From positions 186,001 to 250,000 of the forward strand of contig NZ_JBMGJC010000004.1 of NCBI RefSeq assembly GCF_048984525.1: 64,000 bases of DNA. Direction: 5' to 3'. Position 1 is the stretch's first letter, and each line of letters begins with the position of its first letter. The DNA comes from Syntrophopropionicum propionicicum_A. Lineage in GTDB: Bacteria; Bacillota; Desulfotomaculia; Desulfotomaculales; Pelotomaculaceae. Shown here piece by piece: positions 55,657-62,823 of this stretch. A program made the translations under genes and the position numbers. Below the pieces are notes generated by a model. The model did not search any database and was not told the DNA's origin. It saw only the letters and a list, made by a program, of their open reading frames with translations.

Positions 55657-57399
55657 GTGGACAAGGCAACCCTGTATGATGATAAAATCAGGACGGAAAC
55701 CGGTATAAACCGTTTTCAGCACGCTTCTGTATTATCGGACGATGTACTCGGCGGGCGCCGGGTGCTAAAACTTTTCCGGTACATATCCTGGTTTTTGACT
55801 TCTTTATTTTATTTAAGAAGTTCTTCAAACTATCCATTTATTTTTCAGGTAGTAGTGGTACTGGCACTGTTGCTGGCTTCCTGGGTTGCGGTCCGCCTCT
55901 ACTCAAACAGCAGGAAAAACCCGGCCAACATATTCGGCATTATAGTTATCGACACGCTCTTTGTCGGGCTCCTTCTCCTGATACCGACAGGCGGAATAAA
56001 CAGCCCCTTCATGTGGTACGCGCTGAACCCGGTATTCATGGCTATCAGCATGCTGCCGGTAATATACTGCTGGGGAGTGCTCGGAATATTGTCGGCTGCC
56101 GTGGCCGGAAGCGCCGTTTATTACGGCAATGGGATAAATATCCTGAACCAATTTAAGGACAACCTGTGGTTTTCACTGGTCTTCCTGCTTCTGATAACGG
56201 CGGCCCTGCTTTTTGCCCGGTTAAACAAACAGGTGTCCGAAGCATATCAAAAGCTTTCGGATACCCACCAGTCAACTGAAAGGCTGCTTGACCACATTTC
56301 AGATCTGTACCAGGCCCTGGAATCTTTTTCAGTTGGTGAAAACCCCCGGCAGTCAGCCAGCCTGCTGGCCACCTATGCCAAAAAGCTGACCGGCTCACGG
56401 GCGGGATTTTGTTACATAGCACAGGAATATTACGATTATTTGTGGGAGACCTCAGACCCGGACGGAATCCTTGCTTACTACAAGCGGAGAGAGCTTGACA
56501 ACCTGTGGAGCCTGGCCAAAGAGGGACAGGCCCGGGTTTACCGCCTGCCGCTTGAACACAGTGTGCTCGAGGGCAGGGAGATAGTATTTGTGCCGCTGCA
56601 GTCCGACAGCATATTCTTCGGCCTGCTGGGATACGTGATGTACACCGGCCATAAAAATTTTGAGAACGAGTCCAGGGCGCTACGCTACTTGGCCGAACTG
56701 GTCGCGGCTGTTATGGAACGCCAGAAGGCTGAAGACCTTTCGGCCCGGCTGATGGTGGTGGAAGAACAGAACCGCATCGCCAATGAGATCCACGACGGTG
56801 TGTCACAGCAGTTGTTCAGCGTGGTTTACGCGCTGCACGCCCTATCCCAGAAGAAAGGGTTGCTGCAGGAACGCGAAGTCCAAAAACAGCTGAGCCTGAT
56901 CAAGAGGACGGCGAACCAGGCAGCCAAGGACCTGCGTGCTTCAATTTACCGGATCAGCCCCAACAAGCGGGGTGAACAGGTCTTTTTAGCCGGTGTGTCA
57001 AGCTATCTTGAGGATTTGGCCAAGCTTAATAATATTGATGTGGAATTTTTACCGGAGGGCTCGGAAGAATCGCTGAGCCCGGCCCTGCGCAAAGCGCTTT
57101 ACCGGATTATACGCGAAGCCACCTCAAACGCCATTCGTCATGGCAGGTGCGACAGTATCAAGGTTATTTTAAAGATGACGACAGTAAGGGTTTCCTTACA
57201 GATCATCGATGACGGCAAAGGCTTTGTAGCCGACGAACAACAGAGCGGCCTGGGACTGGTGAACATGCGCAGCCTGATGGCGACGTTCAACGGCAGTTTT
57301 ACCATCGACAGCTATCCCGGTAGCGGGACGATAATTACTTGTGTGGCGCCGGACGACGCTGATAGCGAAGAAGTCAAATGGGCCGCGGGGGGTGCCTGA
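55657..57399 (+). CDS. NarL-type membrane sensor histidine kinase with GAF domain
   Basis: 580 aa. A short cytoplasmic lead, then about six spans (~60-195), a coiled-coil linker, a GAF-type domain (~235-355: SASLLATYAKKLTGSRAGFCYI, IFFGLLGYVMYTG), a HisKA_3 dimerisation domain with phosphoacceptor His (~378) in RIANEIHDGVSQQLFSV, and an HATPase with TSNAIRHG (N box), IDDGKGF (G1) and GLGLVNMRSLM. No extracellular sensor domain, so it may sense through its membrane core or GAF. GTG start. The response regulator gene follows directly; both sit upstream of the Flp/Tad pilus genes and probably control them. Confidence 0.92.
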   Translation: MDKATLYDDKIRTETGINRFQHASVLSDDVLGGRRVLKLFRYISWFLTSLFYLRSSSNYPFIFQVVVVLALLLASWVAVRLYSNSRKNPANIFGIIVIDTLFVGLLLLIPTGGINSPFMWYALNPVFMAISMLPVIYCWGVLGILSAAVAGSAVYYGNGINILNQFKDNLWFSLVFLLLITAALLFARLNKQVSEAYQKLSDTHQSTERLLDHISDLYQALESFSVGENPRQSASLLATYAKKLTGSRAGFCYIAQEYYDYLWETSDPDGILAYYKRRELDNLWSLAKEGQARVYRLPLEHSVLEGREIVFVPLQSDSIFFGLLGYVMYTGHKNFENESRALRYLAELVAAVMERQKAEDLSARLMVVEEQNRIANEIHDGVSQQLFSVVYALHALSQKKGLLQEREVQKQLSLIKRTANQAAKDLRASIYRISPNKRGEQVFLAGVSSYLEDLAKLNNIDVEFLPEGSEESLSPALRKALYRIIREATSNAIRHGRCDSIKVILKMTTVRVSLQIIDDGKGFVADEQQSGLGLVNMRSLMATFNGSFTIDSYPGSGTIITCVAPDDADSEEVKWAAGGA

Positions 57400-57401
57400 T
57401 A

Positions 57402-58019
57402 TTGAAAGTTTTTGTAATTGACGACCATCCGCTAGTTTGTGAGGGTATTAAAGCAATTCTCGACAACGAGGACGGTATGGACCTGGCCGGCAGCGCCAGC
57501 AACGGGCAAGAAGCCGAGCAGTCATTCAAGCTGGAGAAGCCCGACCTGGCCCTGGTTGACCTGAGGCTGCCGGGGGAAAGCGGGATAGAGATTATCAGGA
57601 GGCTGCGCCCTCTGGCGCCTGACTGCCGGTATATCATCCTGACCACCTATGCGGACCCGGAAGATGTGCGGCAGGCTATGGAAGCCGGAGTGGATGGCTA
57701 TATCCTCAAAGAAGCGCTGCCGGAGGAAATGACCAGCGCCCTGCGGTTGGTGGGGCGCGGCAGGCCGTATTTCGACCCGTCAGTAATGCAGATGATGCTG
57801 CAGCAGCCTAAAAAGGGTGACGACAACCTGTCTGAACTAACGGACCGCGAGCTGGAGGTACTCCGGGCTTTAACGCGGGGACTGAGCAACAGGGAAATAG
57901 CGGGTATGCTTTTTGTGACCGAGCATACTGTCAAAAAGCATATCAGCAGCATTCTGTGCAAGCTGGACCTTAAGGACCGCACCCAGGCGGCCCTGTACGC
58001 GGTTTCGAACGGCGTCTAG
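57402..58019 (+). CDS. NarL/FixJ-type response regulator
   Basis: About 205 aa. Receiver domain (MKVFVIDDHPLV; phosphoacceptor D53 in ALVDLRLPG; T in ILTTYA; K in ILKEALPEE) and a LuxR-type HTH (LTDRELEVLRALTRGLSNREIA, VTEHTVKKHISSILCKLDL). TTG 57402 is preferred, 2 bases after the kinase stop, because it yields the standard receiver start; an upstream start inside the kinase would add 8 residues. Forms a two-component pair with the preceding kinase. Confidence 0.93.
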   Translation: MKVFVIDDHPLVCEGIKAILDNEDGMDLAGSASNGQEAEQSFKLEKPDLALVDLRLPGESGIEIIRRLRPLAPDCRYIILTTYADPEDVRQAMEAGVDGYILKEALPEEMTSALRLVGRGRPYFDPSVMQMMLQQPKKGDDNLSELTDRELEVLRALTRGLSNREIAGMLFVTEHTVKKHISSILCKLDLKDRTQAALYAVSNGV

Positions 58020-58090
58020 TTTCAGAGAATTAGTAAACTTTAGAGTAGTATGTTTTTCATACCTTTGTGGGATGGCATAAAATAATTGAT

Positions 58091-58118
58091 TTGCTATCAT
58101 TTGGATTGACGATATAAT
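58091..58118 (+). promoter_or_regulatory. Promoter of the Flp/Tad cluster
   Basis: TTGCTA (58091-58096) and TATAAT (58113-58118) with a 16-base spacer, about 33 bases before the first Flp start. An alternative TTGACG (58106) pairs with TATATC. It may be the target of the NarL-type regulator next to it. Confidence 0.55.
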
Positions 58119-58150
58119 TATTTATATCCTATATCAAAGAGGTGACGCCT

Positions 58151-58318
58151 ATTTTAAAAATATTGAGCAGGCTTTATAAAGATGAGAGAGGCCAGGGTCT
58201 GATGGAGTATGGACTGATAGTATCACTCGTCTCTGTAGCAGTTATCCTGGTTATGATGAACATTGGTGAGGCAAACAACAACACCTTGAATACAGTTGCG
58301 AATGAGATGGTTTCTTAA
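58151..58318 (+). CDS. Flp-type IVb pilin, first copy, probable ATT start
   Basis: 55-aa Flp/Fap pilin missed by standard calling. LYKDERGQGLMEYGLIVSLVSVAV matches the Flp pattern: a basic leader, G before the mature QGLMEYGLI with the conserved Glu, then a hydrophobic core. Aligned codon by codon with the second Flp (58378), ATT 58151 sits exactly where that gene has ATG, and AAAGAGGTGA lies 5 bases before it. Internal TTG 58163 lacks a site and would cut into the leader. Likely structural subunit of the Tad pilus. Confidence 0.75.
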   Translation: MLKILSRLYKDERGQGLMEYGLIVSLVSVAVILVMMNIGEANNNTLNTVANEMVS

Positions 58319-58377
58319 CATATGAAGAATAAATAGTTTATACGGGCAGGCAATAACCGTAAAAAGGAGGTGAGAAG

Positions 58378-58545
58378 ATGTTACAAATGGTAAAAAATCT
58401 TTTTGTTGATGAAGAGGGCCAGGGCCTGGTGGAATACGCTCTGATTCTGGTATTAATCGCTATCGTTGTTATAGCAGCCCTGTCTTTCCTGGGCGACAAA
58501 GTGAATGAGACCTTCCAGAATATTGGTGAAAAACTCGACAGCTAA
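58378..58545 (+). CDS. Flp-type IVb pilin, second copy
   Basis: 55 aa: a short basic leader (MLQMVKNLFVDEEG), then the pilin core QGLVEYALILVLIAIVVIAAL with the conserved Glu five residues into the mature form, and a short tail. AAAAAGGAGGTGAGA precedes ATG. Processing by the adjacent TadV peptidase after the leader Gly is expected. Too short for many gene callers. Confidence 0.88.
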   Translation: MLQMVKNLFVDEEGQGLVEYALILVLIAIVVIAALSFLGDKVNETFQNIGEKLDS

Positions 58546-58604
58546 AATAACAATTGTTAGTATCGTATAAAAACCTGCCCGCAATAATTTTTTAGGTGAG
58601 TACA

Positions 58605-59171
58605 ATGAATGAATTCTTAGATGTTGTAACAATATTCGCTGTCAGCTTGGCTGCTTTTATTGACGCAAGGACCAGAAGAATACCAAACTGGCTCACCCTG
58701 ACAGTGGTAGCCGCCGTGATATTGGGCGGCTTTTTGTTCTTTGTTTTAAAAGGAGACCTGCAGGGTGGGTGGCAGTATCTTTTATTCAGCGGAAAAGGAT
58801 GGTTAGTGGGTATTGGCATCTTTCTTATTCCGTTTATACTAGGCGGCATGGGCGGGGGAGATGTCAAATTGCTCGGTGCTATCGGCGCTTTTAAAGGTGT
58901 CGGTTTTGTTATCGAAACCGCACTTTTCGGGGCGCTCTGGGGCGGCGTGCTGGCCCTGCTGGCTATTATTATTAAAAAACAGCCCGGTATTTTAAAAAGA
59001 TTTGGCTTTGGCCTGAAATTATTTGCATTAACTGGCGGTCAGGCGGGTAAAGAATTTATGATGCCTGACGAAAATGTAAATGAGAGAGAAAAGTTATATG
59101 TCCCATATGGAGTTGCCATTTTTCTCGGAGTGTTAACCGTATACCTCGTAGGCGTCAAACTGGCGCTATAA
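58605..59171 (+). CDS. Prepilin peptidase (A24, TadV/CpaA type)
   Basis: Membrane aspartyl peptidase that cleaves Flp and pseudopilin leaders. About 188 aa, six spans. Catalytic Asp pair: FIDARTRRIPNWLTL near residue 22 and GGMGGGDVKLLGAIG (GxGD) near 84. ATG 58605 follows TTAGGTGAG; a GTG inside that site (58596) is less likely. It stands directly after the Flp genes. Confidence 0.93.
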   Translation: MNEFLDVVTIFAVSLAAFIDARTRRIPNWLTLTVVAAVILGGFLFFVLKGDLQGGWQYLLFSGKGWLVGIGIFLIPFILGGMGGGDVKLLGAIGAFKGVGFVIETALFGALWGGVLALLAIIIKKQPGILKRFGFGLKLFALTGGQAGKEFMMPDENVNEREKLYVPYGVAIFLGVLTVYLVGVKLAL

Positions 59172-59328
59172 TGTTTTTTAATTGATTTTAAAGAATAATA
59201 TGGTTATAATCAACTTAGACATAAAAACCATACTTTATGCTTAAAGGAAATAATGTTAAATTATTCAATGGTTATTAAAACATCAATAAACTGGTTAATT
59301 GGATGTTTTTTCAAGGCGGTGGTAGAAT

Positions 59329-59787
59329 ATTCGATACAATAGAAAAGACAGCGGCCAGACTTTGGTGGAATTTGCGCTGGTATTACCTTTGTTATTAATT
59401 TTAATTTTTGGTGCTATCGAGTTTGGGCGTATATTTCATGCCACTCACGTGATCACCAGTGCGGCCCGGGAAGGCGCCAGGGCGGCTGCGGTAGGCAATA
59501 CTGATGCACAAATCACGACAAAGGTTGAAAATGCTCTTAGTAGTTTATTAAAAGCTGATAAAGTTTATCTTAAATCACCTGATGATTATAATCTCGATGA
59601 CCCAGGCGACGGGGAGGTATACTTTTCTATCGATCCTGAATATCTTTCCGAACGGACTGATGAATCTCATGAGGATGTTACAGTGAACGTCAAGGGCGGA
59701 TTGGAAATAATTGTTCCTATTGTGGGTGGTTTATTACCCCAAAACCCAATCATACTAAAAAGCTATGCCACAATGCGTCTCGAATAA
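59329..59787 (+). CDS. TadE-like pseudopilin with a probable ATT start
   Basis: 152 aa. From ATT 59329 the frame reads RYNRKDSGQTLVEFALVLPLLL, the canonical TadE N-terminus (basic leader, SGQxLVEFAL pilin-like motif, hydrophobic helix). A strong site AAGGCGGTGG (59313-59322) lies 6-7 bases before ATT, and the preceding in-frame TAG (59323-59325) bars any earlier start. The next standard start (TTG 59362) would delete the conserved SGQ leader. The rest is extracellular: EFGRIFHATHVITSAAREGARAA, then a variable acidic domain. Minor pilus component. Confidence 0.82.
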   Translation: MRYNRKDSGQTLVEFALVLPLLLILIFGAIEFGRIFHATHVITSAAREGARAAAVGNTDAQITTKVENALSSLLKADKVYLKSPDDYNLDDPGDGEVYFSIDPEYLSERTDESHEDVTVNVKGGLEIIVPIVGGLLPQNPIILKSYATMRLE

Positions 59788-59816
59788 GATGATACGTTAT
59801 GGAAGAAGGTGTTAGT

Positions 59817-60875
59817 ATGTTAAAAAAGACGTTAAAAGGACTGCATCATGAGGAAAAAGGCGCCACTCTAATAGTAGTAGCGCTATGTTTGTTAGTCGTG
59901 TTTGGACTCGCCGCTATATCAGCGGACGCTGGAATGCTTTATAAAACCAGGCGGGATATGGTCGCCGCCGCTGATGCTTGTGCGCTGGCGGTAGCCCAGG
60001 AAATGGCGGATATAATGACAGAAAGCAATGGCACTATTCACCTGACAGATACTGAAGCACAAACCCTGGGGGAAAACTATAAGGGGAGAGCAGATTCGGT
60101 TACGATAGAACTTATTACTTTAGATAATGGAGAAGAAGCGGTTAAGGCGAGTGTTATACGGAATGAGGACTACTTTTTTGGTAAATTGATTGGCAATAGG
60201 GATAACAGTAATGTTGTTGCCACTGCAATTGCAACCTGGGGATATCCAACTGCAATAGCGGGAGGTAATATTATACCGTCTTATGTGGAAGTACAAGACT
60301 ATAATTATCATCTGACAGATCCAGATTATAACATGTACTTGCATGATAACAATAATTTACCGAACAGCCACTGGGGGTTATTTAATATATACGATAATTC
60401 AAATGATATTAAAAACGGACTAAGAGGAGGGTTTGATCTAACTTTAAAACAAACTCTTGTTGTTGATGTGCCAATAAATAAGGGAACGGCTCCGGGTAAT
60501 AAATTGAATTATACTAAAGATGGAATAGGCGAATCAGAAATGGATATAGAAAGAAATGGAAGAATTGTAAGGGCGGAAGCAGGACTTACTACCATGGAGG
60601 GCTTAGTTCCAATAGTCCAAAATATTACGTCACCTGGTATGGAAACTGTGACGATTATAGGCTTTGCCTACTATAAAATTATTGATTGTGTTCAAAATAA
60701 AGATGGTTATGGTGTTGATGGCGGTGGACCATATCTGCAGCCTGATGGAACTCCATACCCAGTTGGAACAGTCATAGGGGAATTTACGACCGGCATAACT
60801 GATGTTAAGGTTATTGACGGTGATCAGAATGCTTCACATAACTTTGGCTCATATTATGTAGAATTAATTGTTTAG
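59817..60875 (+). CDS. TadG-like protein (Tad N-terminal domain)
   Basis: About 352 aa. KGATLIVVALCLLVVFGLAAISADAG and YKTRRDMVAAADACALAVAQ form the Tad/TadG domain; the large extracellular part (~130-350) is rich in Asn/Asp/Tyr and has no recognised fold. ATG 59817 follows AAGAAGGTG; an in-frame ATG at 59799 would add 6 residues. Same N-terminal architecture as the riboswitch-controlled gene at 50947, different outer part. Confidence 0.88.
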   Translation: MLKKTLKGLHHEEKGATLIVVALCLLVVFGLAAISADAGMLYKTRRDMVAAADACALAVAQEMADIMTESNGTIHLTDTEAQTLGENYKGRADSVTIELITLDNGEEAVKASVIRNEDYFFGKLIGNRDNSNVVATAIATWGYPTAIAGGNIIPSYVEVQDYNYHLTDPDYNMYLHDNNNLPNSHWGLFNIYDNSNDIKNGLRGGFDLTLKQTLVVDVPINKGTAPGNKLNYTKDGIGESEMDIERNGRIVRAEAGLTTMEGLVPIVQNITSPGMETVTIIGFAYYKIIDCVQNKDGYGVDGGGPYLQPDGTPYPVGTVIGEFTTGITDVKVIDGDQNASHNFGSYYVELIV

Positions 60876-60887
60876 GAGGATTTAATT

Positions 60888-61571
60888 TTGAAATTAACTA
60901 ACCGGTCAATAATCATTATCGCTCTAATTTTATCCATTGCCGCTGGAGGTTTGTCATTTATGTACATAGCAGGTTATCTCGGGACCGCGGGAAAGATGGT
61001 CCCGGTAGTTACAGCGGCGCAGGATATACCGATGAACACTACAGTAACAAAAGAAATGCTGTTGATAAGGGATATTCCGGAGAAATACGCTCACCCCGAA
61101 GCTTACCGTACAGTGGAACAGGCGGTGGGCAAAACCAGTAAGGTACAGATATTAAAGGACGAGCAAATTTTGCCGAACATCGTTGCTGCCAAGGACAAGC
61201 CCGGCAACAGGTTTTCATACCATATATCAGACAAACAGAGGGCTATTACCATGCCTGTGAATGAAGTCACCGGTGTTGGCGGCTTTCCGGTAGTGGGCGA
61301 CAGGGTTGATATTCTGCTGACCAGGGATTCCGCCGGGACAACCTATACCAGCACAATGTTCCAATACAAGGAGATCCTTGCCACCGGCAGTATGACAGTT
61401 CCCACGGAAGACGGTAAGCAAAAAGTAGTGCCGACAATCACCCTGAGCCTTACCCCGGCTGAAGCGCAGCAGATTACACTTGCCGAAAGTACAGGCAGGT
61501 TAAAATACACTTTAAGGGCACCTGTTGACAAAGAAATTGCTTCATTGGAAGCGGCTTCTTATAAAAAGTAG
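60888..61571 (+). CDS. cpaB: CpaB/RcpC pilus assembly protein
   Basis: 227 aa with one N-terminal span. SAF domain (TAAQDIPMNTTVTKEMLLIRDIPE) followed by the CpaB core (AITMPVNEVTGVGGFPVVGDRVDIL; TITLSLTPAEAQQITLAESTGRL). Helps set up the Flp secretion channel; in Gram-positive bacteria it acts at the membrane/wall. TTG start with AGGAGG 7-8 bases before. Confidence 0.93.
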   Translation: MKLTNRSIIIIALILSIAAGGLSFMYIAGYLGTAGKMVPVVTAAQDIPMNTTVTKEMLLIRDIPEKYAHPEAYRTVEQAVGKTSKVQILKDEQILPNIVAAKDKPGNRFSYHISDKQRAITMPVNEVTGVGGFPVVGDRVDILLTRDSAGTTYTSTMFQYKEILATGSMTVPTEDGKQKVVPTITLSLTPAEAQQITLAESTGRLKYTLRAPVDKEIASLEAASYKK

Positions 61572-61587
61572 TAAGTGAGGCGAAAAA

Positions 61588-62823
61588 ATGGGATTTTCTA
61601 TTAGAGTTTTCATAGTCAGCCCGGATCAGGAAACGACCAACACATTAGTTGAGCAGCTTTCCAAAGTAGAAGATATTGAAATAGTGGGCGAGTCCAGTAC
61701 CCGCGAGTCTACCTTGAACATTGTCGGTGAGTTCCTGCCGAACGTAGTGCTTATCGACGAAGATGTCGAGGATGGACCATATGGTTTATCCGAGGAAATT
61801 ACACAGCGGTTTGTAAACATGGCTGTAATCATTATCGGTAAACCGACACAGGAAGATTACCTGCGAAAACTTCTCCAGGTCGGCGCCAGGGACTTCATCG
61901 ATAAACCCGTCGAACCGACAGTACTGGTGGAAGCAATTTACAGGGCCCATGAATATGAAAAAAAGAGGAAGGTTTTGCTTCCATCCGTAACAGTTGATGA
62001 AACGCGCGTAAGAAAGGCCAAAATAATTTCAGTTTTCAGCAACAAGGGCGGTATCGGCACAACGACTATCGCTGTAAACCTGGCCGTAACCCTGGCCAAG
62101 TATTTTCAGAGAAGGACACTGCTGTGGGACCTGGACTTGTACCACGGGATAGTGGCGGTGGCTACTAACGTGGTACAGCGGCGCCACCTGACAGACCTGC
62201 TGAACGAGATCCAGTATATGGACGAAGAGCTGTTTGAAAGTTACCTGGAACGGCACGAATCCGGCCTGGCGGTACTTCCCGCCCCGTTTACACCTGAATT
62301 CGGCGACTTTGTGTCCGCCGAACATGTGAGCAGGATACTCGCGGTGGCCAGGGAAAGATGGGATTATATTATAATTGACAACCCGTCGTTTTTCAACGAG
62401 CCGACAATAGCTGCCCTGAGGCAGTCAGATATGATCCTGATCGTTGGTTCGCTGGACCTGGGTACTATTAAAAACATAAAAGCCTGCCTGATGGTTATGG
62501 ATAAGCTGAATTTTTCAAGAGCCAAAATCAAGCTGGTAGTAAACAGGGTCGGCAGGGAGTTCGGCATCTTCCCCAAGGATATTGAAACCACCTTGAAAAT
62601 ACCGGTATTTGCGACTATCCCGGCTGATGCGAAAAGCGTCCTGACTGGTTTAAACCAGGGTGTTCCGGCAGCAATCAGCTCACCAGACACTGATTTCGGA
62701 CGCAGCATACATTCCCTGGCCAAGATTGTGTCCGGAGGAAAAGAAGCAGAAAAGCCGGCGAAGGTTAAAAAAGGAATGTTCGGCCGCGTATTTGATAAAA
62801 ATGCAAAAGCAGGTGGACAATAA
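61588..62823 (+). CDS. cpaE: CpaE/TadZ-like protein with receiver-like and MinD-like domains
   Basis: 411 aa. Residues ~1-125 form a degenerate receiver-like domain (IRVFIVSPDQETTNTLVEQL, DFIDKPVEPTVL). Residues ~145-385 are a ParA/MinD-type ATPase whose P-loop reads FSNKGGIGTTTIAVNLA: the Lys just before the Ser/Thr of KGGxGK(S/T)T is Thr here. TadZ/CpaE proteins often have such altered Walker A motifs and act as polar localisers of the pilus machine. Its stop overlaps the next start (TAATG). Confidence 0.92.
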   Translation: MGFSIRVFIVSPDQETTNTLVEQLSKVEDIEIVGESSTRESTLNIVGEFLPNVVLIDEDVEDGPYGLSEEITQRFVNMAVIIIGKPTQEDYLRKLLQVGARDFIDKPVEPTVLVEAIYRAHEYEKKRKVLLPSVTVDETRVRKAKIISVFSNKGGIGTTTIAVNLAVTLAKYFQRRTLLWDLDLYHGIVAVATNVVQRRHLTDLLNEIQYMDEELFESYLERHESGLAVLPAPFTPEFGDFVSAEHVSRILAVARERWDYIIIDNPSFFNEPTIAALRQSDMILIVGSLDLGTIKNIKACLMVMDKLNFSRAKIKLVVNRVGREFGIFPKDIETTLKIPVFATIPADAKSVLTGLNQGVPAAISSPDTDFGRSIHSLAKIVSGGKEAEKPAKVKKGMFGRVFDKNAKAGGQ

